From Drechslerella dactyloides (lineage: Eukaryota; Ascomycota; Orbiliomycetes; Orbiliales; Orbiliaceae): a stretch of 64,000 nucleotides of DNA. The stretch covers positions 3,286,001 through 3,350,000 of the forward strand of contig JAGTWJ010000001.1 of the NCBI GenBank assembly GCA_020064725.1, read 5' to 3'. Within the stretch, counting starts at the first letter, position 1. Each line of letters starts with the position of its first letter. The position numbers and the translations under genes are program-made. Shown here piece by piece: positions 45,875 to 57,700 of this stretch. The notes beneath the pieces are model-generated. The model had not been told where the DNA came from. It saw only the letters and a program-made list of their open reading frames with translations, and did no database searches.

Positions 45875-47472
45875 GTGTGTCTCTATTAGGGCTTTGAAGT
45901 TGTTATTCCGGTCAGTTTAGGTTTGATACGGACAGGCGGCTCGGTCTGGATACCGGGATGCAATATCGGAGGCTAGGGCGCGGGAGCGATCATGATATGT
46001 ATGTGGACTTCCCGCCTTCGCGCGCTGTGCACGAGTTTTAAATTTCAAGCTAAGATGACGTTGTCCATGGTTTTGCGGGATCAAGGATCCGTCGTCAAAG
46101 TCCACATCCGGATCCGATCCTGGTTTGCACCGCCAGCGCCAAGGGAGACGAGACGAAAAGGCGGTCGCCGAGTCGGTCAGCCTCACACCTGGGCTACGTT
46201 GTCCCAGGACTACAGTTCAGCTCCATTTCATCCATCGTGCATGCGGCTGGTAATGCAATGTACGGCGCGAAACACGATAATTCGTGCCCTGTGGGCTCGG
46301 TACGGTACCTGCGCCACCAGCTCTTCAAGCGAACATCTGCATTTTGGGCTGCATAGTGAATATGCAGGGGTCGGAGTGCTTTCGGCTGCAATAGAACTCT
46401 CTTAGCTTTATAATCGATAGGCGAATAACTACCCTCGGTACTTATCGATGAGCTAAATATACGCTACACGCAAGTAATGCTATGGCAGTTTTTAACGTCA
46501 GACATATGGTGGAGATTCTGGCTGCCGTCCTAGATAGGTACGATCGGGCCTTCCTTTCGATATTGAATTAATATTATGAGATAAGAATTAAACGTCTGGC
46601 GTGCATTTATTTGCAGCGTGGTAATTTCAATGTCGCCCTCATTTGAGCTGTCGGTGTCCATTCATGGAATCTGTCCTGCGAAAGTGCATCAGGCGCTTTT
46701 ATGGCGATACAAGGGAGTATTTATAGGTATGATAAAATATAAATTATGGAATTTATTCAGGCCAGTCGATATATGCTAACATGTGCATAGCAAGCAAGGC
46801 GATACCATGATGTGAAATATTCCTCCTCTGGCGCTAGATTCATACCATCTCTTCGGACCCTCCAAAAGTTTAGATCCGTCAACTGTGATCCGGACATGTC
46901 TTTCGCTGCAACTTCAGTGCTTCTAATCTATAGCTCAACAAACATGCAGGGGAATATAGAGGTTTCCGCCGCCCAATAACTTCCTCATGAATAACGGGCT
47001 GCTAGATCAAGCAAGATCTGCAAGTCCTTTCCACCATTATCACGAATAGAAAATATGGCGCAATGACGAGAATTCTCTCCCGCTACGGCACACACTCTGT
47101 GGCTTGACGTAAAACGGATTGCAGGGCCAAATTACAACGAGAATTACTGTTCTTGGTGGCCGTTGCATACTGCCTGCACCAACTTGCCGCCACAGGGCGG
47201 ACGCACCTACGGCTGCTATGTGACTTCCTGACCGGGAGATACGAATCGCGACAGTTGCTGATCGATGCCAGGTCTGTTCTCACAGATTCAAAAAGGGTCC
47301 GACTCGCTCTTCAGAATGATGTTTGATTCGTGTAGATCTATCCCTCTCACCAATTTTAACGAGTCACGGTTCTTGCCTAGTCTTTTCTGTGTTAAAGCCT
47401 TTAACGATCAGCTGTTTCATTTATCTTTAGAGGGATACTCTGCTGTCCCACATAACATAGTCGACGTTCGAA
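45875..47472. other. Intergenic, nothing supported
   Basis: 1.6 kb. I looked specifically for an upstream kinase exon belonging to the receiver gene and found no HATPase- or H-box-like frame. Only short chance frames occur. Confidence 0.5.
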
Positions 47473-49213
47473 ATGAAGATCAAAGCTCTTGGACCGTTCT
47501 CGTGCTTGTTTGCAGTGGCTAACGCGCGGGCACTCGTGGGGAGACGTACGTCGAATTCGATCTTATCGCAGTAGATCACAAAACTGAGCGTTGAAGGTTC
47601 CGACGAGAGCGACTGACCGCAATGCACTTTTTGTAGAAGCTTCAACGCCATCGTATGATGTGACGGACGTCCTCAATGTTCTCAGCGATCCGACTCTAGT
47701 CCCCACGCCTGAGCCATTCTGCTCCTCCATCCTTGGTTACAAGCCCGCGACTACAACCGTCACAACGACTACAACGGGAACAGCGACTAGTGTAACATAC
47801 GTGACTGTTACGATTACTTTATCGACAAAAACTGTTGAGCTGGGCACCGTGACATCGACGGATACCTATGTTCCTACGGCGACGAATGCCAGAACCACCT
47901 TGACTAGTGAGAGAATATATCCGATTACGATCATACCTATTCTTAAACTCCGCCATTAGAGCTAACAAGATTTTGCGACGTGGTCGTGCAGTTTCTGTGT
48001 ATATTACGACACCGGCGGCTAAGCTTTTCAAGCGGGTGGTGACTCCAACTCCATTAAAGTCGTTCCCGGCGACTTTAGTCACCGACGCGTGTTCGTCGTA
48101 CATAACCACCACCTCTACGACGACAAAGTACGCCCAAACAAAGGAGACGCCGGTAGAAACTCGCACACGAACTCAAACAGTCCGCGTGGTCACCGAAACC
48201 ATCGCTGGGGCAACCGAAACTGTCACGTCGACAGCTTTGGCATCGACTAGCTACTCGACGGTTACTAATACGGCGACAATTCGCCTCCCAGCAGGCCAGG
48301 CAGCTCCTACTATTTACCCCGGCAGCGATGGATATACCTATGAATCATGCTATCAGGATTCTGCCAATAGCGCCGGTCGTGCCTTACAGGGCCCCCCTTC
48401 CAGTACTGCAATGACACCAGCACAATGTATCGCAACTTGTAAAGCATCGGGAAAGCTGTATGCCGGTCTCGAATACGGCGGGTAAGGTTTCCATGCGGTC
48501 CATTGCATAATTCTTTTCGACGGGTGTTTTCTTGTTCGTACCGCTGACGTGCATATTTACACTGGAAGTGAATGCTGGTGCGGCGACACCATCAATAACG
48601 GCAATGGCCCTGCCCCTGACAACGAATGCACAAGGCTATGCAGCGCCGACAACACCGCTTTATGTGGCAATTCATACCGTCTTTCGGTGTACAAGCGAAC
48701 CGGCGAGTCAACCACCCCTAGCGCCAGCGGCCCAGTCCCGTATACAGACACCGTGGCAATCAAGCCGTTCAAGTATAAGGGGTGCTATGCCGAGCCAACC
48801 ACCGGCAGTCGAGCCATGAAATACATGTGGGCCGACCCAGCGGGCCAGATGACCCCCCAGAAGTGTTTTGAGTACTGCAAGTCGAGGCAAGCTTTCGAGG
48901 GATGCACAAAATTTGGGGTTGAGTGGGGAATGTGAGTTACCCCCATTGTCAACGCGCTGCGCTTTGTTAGAGCTAACGGGGTTTTCCTCGTTGATAGTGA
49001 ATGCCGGTATGATATCGTTCTCGCTTCGGGTCACAAGAAGCTGGACTCGGATGCGCAATGCAATAAAGCTTGCCCAGGAGATCCGACATTAGCCTGTGGA
49101 GGTAGCATGGTGTAAGTCGCTCACTCAGATCACGTCTTTTATGTCGAAGTATAATGGCTAGTCACTGACTACGTTTTGGCCGGATTAGCTTCAGCTATTA
49201 TTCCACGACTTAA
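47473..49213 (+). CDS. Secreted protein with Ser/Thr-rich region and two WSC domains (470 aa)
   Basis: A carbohydrate-binding surface protein. Six exons: 47473-47545, 47589-47906, 47962-48481, 48569-48931, 48998-49111, 49189-49213. The later splices are secure; the first two junctions are the best in-frame choice but less certain (introns of 43 and 55 nt). A signal peptide (MKIKALGPFSCLFAVANARA) is followed by about 200 residues rich in Thr/Ser/Val (TTTVTTTTTGTATSVTYVTV), probably O-mannosylated. Two Cys-rich WSC domains follow. The first spans about 254-346, from SCYQDS to YGGECWCGD and ALCGN. The second spans about 370-470, from YKGCYAEP to WGIECRYDI and LACGGSMV. No transmembrane helix or GPI-like end is visible, so it is secreted or wall-bound rather than a Wsc-type membrane sensor. 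Confidence 0.85.
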
Positions 49214-49620
49214 GCAAGTTTTGCGACACTGCTGCGCCATCGACTTTTATCTTGAATATGGGCTTCGGCTTAGGCTTTTTGTTTACGGTTGTGGGTGTTC
49301 TGGGTATCATTTTTGCATTCGCAATGTTTCTAGCTTTGAATGGGATATAATGGGATATGATGCGTTATTTATGGAATCAAAATCAATCATCTAAACATCA
49401 GAAAAGAACTTGATCGATCGTTAAGTATAAATTCCAAGCGCTTTCATAAATTCGCAGCGTGGACGATATATATTTGCGCTCATAGATGGTATTGCTTTCT
49501 CGTATCGCTAAAGCCGCCAAGTGCACATGGGATTCAACTGAGCATCAGCAGGCACCTGTAAGTGCAGGTATCGATCATGCATATATAAAAAACAGGCAGC
49601 GATAAACTAATCAAGTCATG

Positions 49621-49634
49621 GATATATATATATA
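49621..49634. repeat. (AT)n microsatellite
   Basis: An uninterrupted AT run in intergenic DNA; a second, shorter run lies about 50 bp further on. Confidence 0.7.
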
Positions 49635-50426
49635 GCAATCACCGATGCAATTTGTCGACTATATAAGGCTGCTATATATATATTTCACTGGATACATATA
49701 GTACCTTGAAGTTCATCTGTGAAAGGCCAGATACCCGGATAAGTAAGGAGATACTTAAGTACCTAGGTATGCATGTAGATTTAATTTGACCTTGGTAGGT
49801 TACGCATCGATCGTGAGATACGATACCTGAGACTAGTAGCCAGGCGTCTATAGGCTCACGTTGTACGCAACACACAATTGAAAAACTACAACACATACAA
49901 CACATATCGCGGGCCAACCGAAGCCAAGGTCGTTTCGGCACAGCCGGTCCGTCCGTTTCTCTCCAACATCTCATCTCGCACTTGGACCCAATTTCCCCGC
50001 GGAGCCGTCTCCGATTCTTACCTCCTCGCTCTTTCATCATCGGCCGATTGAATTACGAGCAGGGTAGTGGCTTACGAAGTGCGGTGATTAGTAAAGCTTG
50101 CGTAGCTGCATTCTGCACATGGCGCTGAATAGGGCTCCACTAGCCCAGCGGAGACTCGAGCTTGAATTGAACTTGACTAGCTTGAGCTTGACTTCGTGTC
50201 TGTCGGCTCTGGCGGCGGTCCAACCACAATCGGGAAGCCCGGCTTGTTTGCTCGCTGTGTTGCATCAGGCGGCGGTGGGCACAACGACATTGGAGACACG
50301 CATATGCAGTTGGTAGCTTGGGTAGCTATGCTTCAGGCTGGGTGGATCAGTAGATACTCCGAACGGTTGTGCCGGCGTGCATGTTGATTTCTAACCTTTG
50401 TAAAGGTGGATATCCGTCGAATGAAG

Positions 50427-50434
50427 TATATAAA
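50427..50434 (+). promoter_or_regulatory. TATA box upstream of the reductase gene
   Basis: TATATAAA followed by a CT-rich stretch (TCTCTCTCATTC) about 30 nt later, the usual layout of a fungal core promoter. It implies a leader of roughly 300 nt before the ATG. Confidence 0.5.
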
Positions 50435-50784
50435 GCCTTCGATTTTCTGTTGAAGTTTTGAAGTCTCTCTCATTCAGCAGATTCACAAGCATTCAGCTAG
50501 AAGATACGACCAACAGCCTTCGAACATTCTTCGCGTCAATATCAATTCAATTTACAGATCACCATCATCTCTCATAATCTATATTACGATAATCATATAT
50601 TTCGCCCTGAGATCGGGGATATAGACTAGATACTCTCTTCGCATTCCTGATTATAGTCTTACGCGCGTCAACTTTGTACTACGAGATCCCGTTGAAGTTT
50701 CAAACGATTCTCGATATCACATTTACCCACAAGTAACCGTGGTATATCTCATTGCTCTATCACATAATTATTATATATAAGGCC

Positions 50785-51849
50785 ATGTCGACGTCGCAGA
50801 AACCAATTGCTCTGGTCACCGGCATCACCGGCTACATCGCCGGCTGGGTTGCCAAATACTTCCTCGATGCAGGATACATTGTCCGCGGCACCACTCGCAG
50901 CAAGCGGTCTGCACAACCTCTCATCGATGCCCTGGTCGAAAAGGGCTACGCGGCATCCGACATCCAAATCTACGAAGTCGCAGACATCACAGTTCCAGGT
51001 GCATTTGACGCTGCCGTCAAGGATGTCGAAGCGATCGCCCACCTCGCTACTCCTGTCACGCTGTCCGCATCGGACCCAGACCCGGTTATCCATACCGCCG
51101 TCGAGGGTGCGTTATCTATCCTACGATCCGCCAAAGCCCATGGAAACGCACTCAAGACGTTCGTTCAAATGTCTTCAGTTGTGGCGGTCGTCAATCCCCG
51201 GGAGCCCGCGTTCAAACCACCGCATGTGTTCGACGAAACAAACTGGAACGACGCTTCTTACCAGGCAATCAAGCAGCTTGGTAAAAACTCACCCGGTCCA
51301 CTGATCTATGGTGCCTCGAAGAATGAGAGTGAACGTGCCGTCTGGCGGTTCCGCGACGAGGAAAAGCCATCATTCAGCGTCGTATCTATCAATCCAGGCT
51401 GGGTTTCGGGACCACCCGTAATCCTGCCGACGGATGCCTCGAAAATTAGTGTAACCATCCAAACAATCTGGGACATCTTCTCAGGGAAGAAAGAGTGGTT
51501 CCCATTAGGTCGCTTCGCGGCGTACGTCCACGTCTTCGACGTCGCGCGACTGTTCGTATGGGCTGCACAGAACGGGAAGAAGGCCGACGGTGAGCGGTAT
51601 CTGGCAGTTGGTGGTCACGGAAGCGAACAGGCAATCCAGGATACGTTGCGGGAGGCGTATCCTGAACGTCGGGACGTGATTGTGGAGGGCGAGAAAGGAA
51701 AGGGGTATTTCGAGGGCTATGCATTTGATCCGGAGTGGTATGGGTTGGATGTTACTAAGGCTGTGAAAGCTACAGGGCAGGACTGGATCAAGTACGACCA
51801 GGTGATCAGGGATACCGCAAAAGCGTTTGAGCATCTGGTCACTGCCTGA
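50785..51849 (+). CDS. NAD(P)-dependent epimerase/reductase, Gre2/dihydroflavonol-reductase-like (354 aa)
   Basis: An extended short-chain dehydrogenase that reduces aldehydes or ketones (methylglyoxal, cinnamyl or other aromatic aldehydes, 2-ketones). A single exon. The cofactor loop is VTGITGYIAGWVAKYFLDAG (TGxxGxxG form) followed by GTTRSKRSAQPL, whose Arg/Ser/Lys residues favour NADP(H). The catalytic Tyr175-xxx-Lys179 lies in LIYGASKNESE, and the catalytic Ser is in QMSSVVAVV. The segment NPGWVSGPPVILPTD is the usual substrate-loop entry of this family. Length is normal. It is cytosolic, with no signal peptide. The substrate is unassigned. An aldehyde made by the upstream VAO is a conceivable partner, but the genes are 10 kb apart, so this is only a suggestion. 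Confidence 0.9.
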   Translation: MSTSQKPIALVTGITGYIAGWVAKYFLDAGYIVRGTTRSKRSAQPLIDALVEKGYAASDIQIYEVADITVPGAFDAAVKDVEAIAHLATPVTLSASDPDPVIHTAVEGALSILRSAKAHGNALKTFVQMSSVVAVVNPREPAFKPPHVFDETNWNDASYQAIKQLGKNSPGPLIYGASKNESERAVWRFRDEEKPSFSVVSINPGWVSGPPVILPTDASKISVTIQTIWDIFSGKKEWFPLGRFAAYVHVFDVARLFVWAAQNGKKADGERYLAVGGHGSEQAIQDTLREAYPERRDVIVEGEKGKGYFEGYAFDPEWYGLDVTKAVKATGQDWIKYDQVIRDTAKAFEHLVTA

Positions 51850-52031
51850 AAAATTGAATTAATTAATATAGGTTTGTGCAACTGCTTTTGAATTTAGAAT
51901 CATCAGGTTTTTTTGGGATATTTTTAGTGAATGCATGTCCTGGCACTCGGTGTCTATTTGTTTGTAGATGGGAATGAATGGGCATGAGTAGCGCGATTGA
52001 TAGATGAATATATAAAATTCATACGCTATAG

Positions 52032-52361
52032 CTAATACATATGGTCACGCTCGGGACCAGTCATACGGATCCGGAGAGAAGCACATATAGCAATAGAACC
52101 GTAGAGCAATCCAGTATACCAAGGTAAAAATTCGACCCAATCTGAGATAATACTAACTATGCAAATGCGATAACCCTCTTTCAAAATGGGGACTTGAACC
52201 GATCGATATCTGGATCCTAAGCTACCACATTTGATGAAATTTCGGAAAGCTACGCCTACAGGTCCAATAGGTGATACTGTCGCTGTTCCTAACAGTGCGT
52301 CTTGAGTAAGTACTTGTAAACCGCTATTCGATTCCAAACTTTGAGCTCCTGGCCCAATCAT
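52032..52361 (-). CDS. Possible small orphan protein (109 aa)
   Basis: An uninterrupted 109-codon frame with a true ATG, a stop, and a TTTTATAAG box about 37-45 nt upstream (52398-52406). Its codon use is more AT-ending than neighbouring genes. There is no signal peptide; the middle is mixed (FRNFIKCGSLGSRYRSVQVP), and a moderately hydrophobic stretch lies near the C-terminus (FLPWYTGLLYGSIAICASL) that could be membrane-associated. No family is recognised. The spacing between the reductase and the SDR would otherwise be empty. It could still be a chance frame. Confidence 0.3.
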   Translation of the reverse strand: MIGPGAQSLESNSGLQVLTQDALLGTATVSPIGPVGVAFRNFIKCGSLGSRYRSVQVPILKEGYRICIVSIISDWVEFLPWYTGLLYGSIAICASLRIRMTGPERDHMY

Positions 52362-52430
52362 AAAAGACCAACTAAACGCCAGATTTGTAGACTCTACTTA
52401 TAAAACCCGGGTTTCATTTGCTGTTCCACA

Positions 52431-53585
52431 TCATGCCGCACCGTCGCTCTTCCATTGCTTCTCGATATTCCTATACACTGCCAACGTATGCTCCCATACT
52501 TTCTCCCGGAACCCGCTCTCTCGATACTCCAACAAGACCTTATTGCCACTCTTCGCTGTCCCATCCCAGTGTAATGTATAGCATCCACTGCCTTTCACAC
52601 CGTCAAGCCCCACTGCCACCTCCTCTCCTTCGTCTTTCCTTTTTTCTTTCCCTGTATGTTCGCTTTCCTCCGCGCCCGCTCCACCCTTTCCGGTATTTGC
52701 CGTTTCAGCGCCCACAGCTGCTGGTGGATATATCTCACTCGTCGCGTAGAACAAGTTCCTCTCTCCGCTCTCTTCCGGCGGTATCAAAAGCCAGCTGCCG
52801 GCAATCCACATCACACTACGGATGATCAGACTCATTAACCCAGGGAATTTCTGCCCCTCCGTTTTCACGAAGCCTGCAAAGGCATGGACGAAGCTAATCT
52901 CAGGATTCTCGTGCGCCAGCTGGTCGAATGCGACGGTTGTAATCGTTGTGTGCATTTGGCGGCCACGGATCAGAGAGCCGTTACGCATGTCGAGGTCGTG
53001 TGGATCCAGCGGCTTCTCGAGACCGCCAGCCAGGATGCGGATAACGCGGGTGAAGTGATCGTTTGCGGCGGAACGTTTGAGGAGAGGGAGGAGTTTCGTG
53101 ATAAATCTCACTTGTCCATAGTAGGAGATCGCGGCCATCCAGTTGAGGCCTTCAGACGTGTCTATAGGAAGCGATGTCATGAGCTTAACGAAGTGTACGA
53201 AGTGTAAATAGAGATGCATGTGAATATACGCACCCGGCATGCCGCTTCTCAAAGCGCCAGCGCTTAGCCATAGCAAATTCACCTCCACCTCCCGCTCGGA
53301 TATGCGGCGACAGCACTCATCGACGGCCTTAATCGACAGAACATCGCACTGCAAGAATACGTATGTCCCCTGCGGATTGATATCTTCGAGCTCCTTTTGC
53401 AAGACGGTAGCGTTGCCGGGCGTCCGGCCGATATAGTAGACTTTCGGAGATACAGTACTGGCCGCAAGCTGTTTGAGAGTGAAGGAGCCGATGCCCGTCG
53501 TGCCGCCGACGAAGACGCAAATTGGTGAGGGCAAGCGGGTGGCCAGGTTGCTATTAGCCGCCTTGATTGTGGGGAGGGGAATCAT
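52431..53585 (-). CDS. Atypical short-chain dehydrogenase-like protein (360 aa)
   Basis: Two exons, 53585-53234 and 53161-52431. The 72-nt intron is a multiple of three and has no stop, so read-through would simply insert 24 residues. Splicing is favoured because GTGCGT...CTATAG gives the clean join MPG/DTSEGLNWMAA. The Rossmann nucleotide loop is VFVGGTTGIGSFTLKQL (residues 27-33), with a second strand element YYIGRTPGN. The later AGGLEKPLDPHDLDM and ISFVHAFAGFVKTEGQKFPG segments match a fungal group of SDR-like proteins. The canonical Tyr-x3-Lys pair is not found at its usual place (HTTITTVAFDQLA sits there). Such members may be non-enzymatic or use a different mechanism. Residues about 255-300 are a Gly/Glu/Lys-rich low-complexity insert. 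Function unknown. Confidence 0.75.
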   Translation of the reverse strand: MIPLPTIKAANSNLATRLPSPICVFVGGTTGIGSFTLKQLAASTVSPKVYYIGRTPGNATVLQKELEDINPQGTYVFLQCDVLSIKAVDECCRRISEREVEVNLLWLSAGALRSGMPGAYIHMHLYLHFVHFVKLMTSLPIDTSEGLNWMAAISYYGQVRFITKLLPLLKRSAANDHFTRVIRILAGGLEKPLDPHDLDMRNGSLIRGRQMHTTITTVAFDQLAHENPEISFVHAFAGFVKTEGQKFPGLMSLIIRSVMWIAGSWLLIPPEESGERNLFYATSEIYPPAAVGAETANTGKGGAGAEESEHTGKEKRKDEGEEVAVGLDGVKGSGCYTLHWDGTAKSGNKVLLEYRESGFREKVWEHTLAVYRNIEKQWKSDGAA

Positions 53586-54774
53586 CTCGGATAACAGATA
53601 GTATCGACCGAAGTAACCGCAAAATTGAGACCTCTGTAGAAGGTATACGTATATGCGCGTACACGGGAAGGAAGGAATGCGATGTAGTTTGGGATAGATG
53701 TTAACAATGTGATATCAGATGGATTCGCGTAGCATCTAGATATACGGTCGTCGATATAAGCTTCCCACCAGGGTTCGCAAGGACGGGCAGATCGGAGCCA
53801 TTTTATACTCAAGTTAGCTCCGATTCCAGACGCGTCGAAGTAAATCTCCACTTTGGATCCTGAGGCTTCATGCACTTATACCGGCTCACCAGACCGCCGG
53901 TCCCCGACCTTCGCGCACTCATCGCGTTAGCCTAATTCCAGGCTTCAAGGCGCACTGTCCCAACTGGGACACGTCCGCCCCACATCACAGCGCGTAATTG
54001 GCTGTTCTCGGACTTCGGTGCTCAAATCGGTGCCGAAGACAAACTAGGGTGTTCGCGCGTTTGCAACATGGCCAACACTTCTAACTAACGAAACGAGATC
54101 TCGAGACCGACTGAGATCTCAAACTTAACTATTGGGCAAAGTATGCAAGTAAAATGATAAAATGCGGGCAGACAGCTTGCAATTTGAAGGTACTCGGTCT
54201 AATCCGGATACCCCGAAACTACCACCACGATCTGCCCCGTTTTCTTCGTTCTCAACATATGATAAAAGACAAACAACAGCAGAAACAAGAAATGGTCCCT
54301 GAACGGACATGCGGGAAACCCCAGGCGCCAGATAACCGTATAACCATCAATCAATAATTCCTCCGACTTCATATCTCATATCTCATATCTTCGTGATAGC
54401 ACAGAACAATACAAACAATGCAATAAAAGAAAAACCTCCTTCACAAACACAAAGCGCAGGCTAAACAGCCGAAGGTGCGAGTAAAACAAGAACGGGTCTT
54501 CCAGTAAATCAGCCGCCGTATGATAATATGAATAAGAGACCTGTATGCATCACAATCAAGAAAATCGACGTCCGTAACTCATCAAAGGGAGGCACTCGAT
54601 AGCGAGAGGGAAAAGTCGACAAGGTGGGGAGAAGACCCAGCCGGTCACCATGCAAGAGGGTTTCTTTCGTGCGCAAGTCCTCCACACAACCGACGTAAAA
54701 CAATCTGTAAATAAAAGAATCCACCATTTATCCTCCACGTCATCGAATCTTGAATAAAAGCCAGCGTCAGGCAC
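53586..54774. other. Intergenic, nothing supported
   Basis: 1.2 kb: the SDR promoter on the left and the 3' flank of the large disordered-protein gene on the right. A CATATCTCATATCTCATATCT triplet repeat occurs at about 54368-54390. Confidence 0.5.
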
Positions 54775-57700
54775 TTAGTTGCTTCTGCGACTACTGCTAG
54801 ACCCTTCATCGCTATCATCTCCGCCAGACCGACCATACCACGCCGTCGGCGACTGAAGCGTCGCACATCGTAGCGGCCGTAACTCTTTCCCCGTGAGTAC
54901 GCGTGGCTTCCCACGGCTCTGACTTCTGAGTCCCCAACCGAGAGGAACTTCAGATGTGGCAACACGCGTGGCGGTGGCTTGCATGACTCTTTGTCTATGT
55001 GCTTCAATCTCAGGACGGATCTTAGGCCGTCGAGTGATGTTTGTCCGTGCGAAAATGCTGTCTTCTGTGATACGCTGGTTGGCGATTGCGGCTTGCTCGC
55101 GAAGAAGGTTGTGGGAGACGGGATGCATGTAGGCGTCTTCCGCGGGGATGTCGCCGTTGGCATGACTATCGAGAGTGGGACTGGAGAGCGGGGATCCGAG
55201 GGAAGAGGGCGACGCTGGGGAATCTAACGCCGTGGAGATCCGTGGTTCGGAAGCAGGTTGTTCATTCCCTTGCGGTGCTTCATTGATTAATTGTGGATTT
55301 GCTGACTCTTCGAATGACGATGGGACTGTCGTGTCAGGGTCAAAGCTCGGTGTAAGGTTGCTCTCTTGATAATCACTGTTCGTGCGCGTAGCGACTTGGG
55401 AAAGCGTGCCGGATTCTCTATCTTCCGCCGACGGTTGTTCTGCCGACGAAGCCTCGCTATCTTCAACCTCATCCTGTGGGATGTATCTCGAAACTTTCGA
55501 CACGAACTCTTCAATTTCCGCGTCGTCGAACTTTGCGCCAAATTGCCTCTTTACGTGGCCGAGGAGATCGTAGCCGATGAGTTGCTCCGGTTCCAAGTCG
55601 TCGTCACCCAAGATGCCTTTGAGCATCTGCCAGTCTGGATCTTCTTCTCTTTCAATCCAGGATAGGTGTCCAGCTTTCTTATGGGAAGCATCCAACACCG
55701 ACAAGTCGATCACTGGCTCAACATATTCGTATTCGCCCTCGTCATCCAGGTCGCCGTACGGACCATTCGGGAACATGTAGTCGGATGAATCTTCTGGGGA
55801 CTGGCTGTCGTCGCCTTCATTATCTGCAAATCCTGGATCCTCGACATGTTCAAGACCTTCTGGAACTCTCATCTGTTGGATTTCCGCGATGTCTGGCAGT
55901 TCCATCATGGAATCCGCATGTACATGGTCCCATTCCGTGAATCCCTTCGGTCTGCCAATCGTTGCAAGCAGTCCCTTGCCGCCGAAAAGGCCGAGCGAAG
56001 GTAGCTTGATGCCAGAGCCGCCGATCTCGGGATTATACGGGGCAGGGATAATGGTGGGAGCTGCCGCGGCGGGAGCTGCTTGTGGAGGTGCCTCAGACGA
56101 TTCGCCCGGATTGTCAGCAGCTTTCGCTGGAATATCAGTCGCTCCACCAAGGTTGGGAGACGACTTTGACGCGTCCAGGCCTTGCTCTTCCGCCTGTCGC
56201 TGAGCTATCCGCTGTCGTCGAAGATAATGCTGCCTCATGATGTGCTGCTGCTGGATCCGCTGCTTGTACCTCCACCAACGACGGACCTCTGGATCACTGC
56301 GTCTGTTCCCCGCTAAGTTCTGGAAGTTCTTAGTGAACTTCTCGCCGCTTATCACTATTGGGTCTATCGACTTTCGCCTGACGATGCCCTTGAGTGCGTC
56401 TGGGGCGAAGATGTCGGCCGGATGCATGCCCTGGTACTTTTCCACGAGCTCGCCAGCTTTCTCGTGGTCAAGCTGGACGGCCTCGTAGTACTGGGCCAAC
56501 TTCTCCTTGACCTCCCCTGTCTGCCGATCGGCCTGTCTGCTCCCCTCCTCGCGCCTCTGCGACACCTCTTGCACCCCCTGTGTCGCTTCATCGGCGACCT
56601 CGGCAACGTCCTCCTCATGCCCCTCCGCCAGCATCTCGTACAGCGTCATCCCGGCATCCTCTGGATTCGAGATGGTGAGGTGGAGACGGTTCTCCTCCTC
56701 CTCTTCCTGCAGCTGCGGCATTGTCGCAGGCTCCGGCGGCAACTGCTGGCTCGAGGCCTCTCGTTGCTTCCCCGCCTTCTTGCCCCTCCAGCGGGCACCT
56801 ACACGGAGCCTGTCGACAAACGTCGAGGTTTCCTCCGGCGACATCTGCACGTCTGTGCCATGTACTTCGCGAAGCTTCTCGCCCCATGCCCACATGAGTC
56901 CCAGTGAGTTTCGCTTGTCGGCTTTCTTCTTCGCCTCTGCCTCATGCAGGCTGAGGCCTTGGGTCAGTTGTGGACCCAGCTCGACCCCTCGTGCCTGCAG
57001 CGCCCTCACCAGGTCCTCTTGCATCTGCAGGTCTGGGATGGTCCCGATCAGCCGCTCCACGTCGCCAGCATGCGACGTTCTCCCCACGCGGAGCCCGGTC
57101 CCGCTGCCACCCCGCCCGTCCTGGCTCTGCTGAGGATGGACGTGCTTGAGAGCCTCCTGAATATTCAGGAGGCTCGCACGCCCATCCCCAACAGAAGCCA
57201 AGGACGGGACGGGGGGCCCTTGGGGGAAGAGGCTGTCGTCGCCGTCCGCGCTTAGTCCCTTGCCCATTTTGCTGGGCCATCTGTCGCCGTCGTAGTTCTC
57301 GACGGTCGAGCACCGCTGCCGTCCGACCGGCACTGTCAGCCGTGCGGGGAGGAAAGATTCCCCCCCGCAGGCGACAGCACCGGCCGGACGAACAGCGGTG
57401 CCGACAGGACTCACCGCGTCGCCGTCTCCGCTGCCGCGTGCCTCGCCGCCATCGCCGTTCTTGCTGTCGTCGTCCTCGTCGTCCTTGCCGCCGGTGACCC
57501 TGCTGACTCTGGCCGCCAGAGGACTCCATCGCGACGGGCCGGACGGGCCCGCCGAAGCGGGGTGACCGTCCGACCCGTCGGAGGAGTCCTCTGGGGCCCT
57601 CTGCAAAGCCGCCCGCTTTAAAGCCGCCGTCCGCATCGCGAAGAACATCGGCGCATCGACCTTCGTTCCGGTCACGGCCTGGAACTTGGACACCGACCGG

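Larger units (their letters stand above)
49214..50784. other. Intergenic with AT-rich tracts
   Basis: 1.6 kb, AT-rich at the left (ATATAT runs at 49621-49634 and about 49675). The right part is a long leader/promoter for the reductase gene, with a TATATAAA at 50427. No gene is supported. Confidence 0.5.

Noticed and set aside
52150..52215. Sequence resembling a tRNA T-arm (GGTTCAAGTCCCC on the minus strand)
   Set aside because: I could not fold a full cloverleaf with an acceptor stem and anticodon arm around it.
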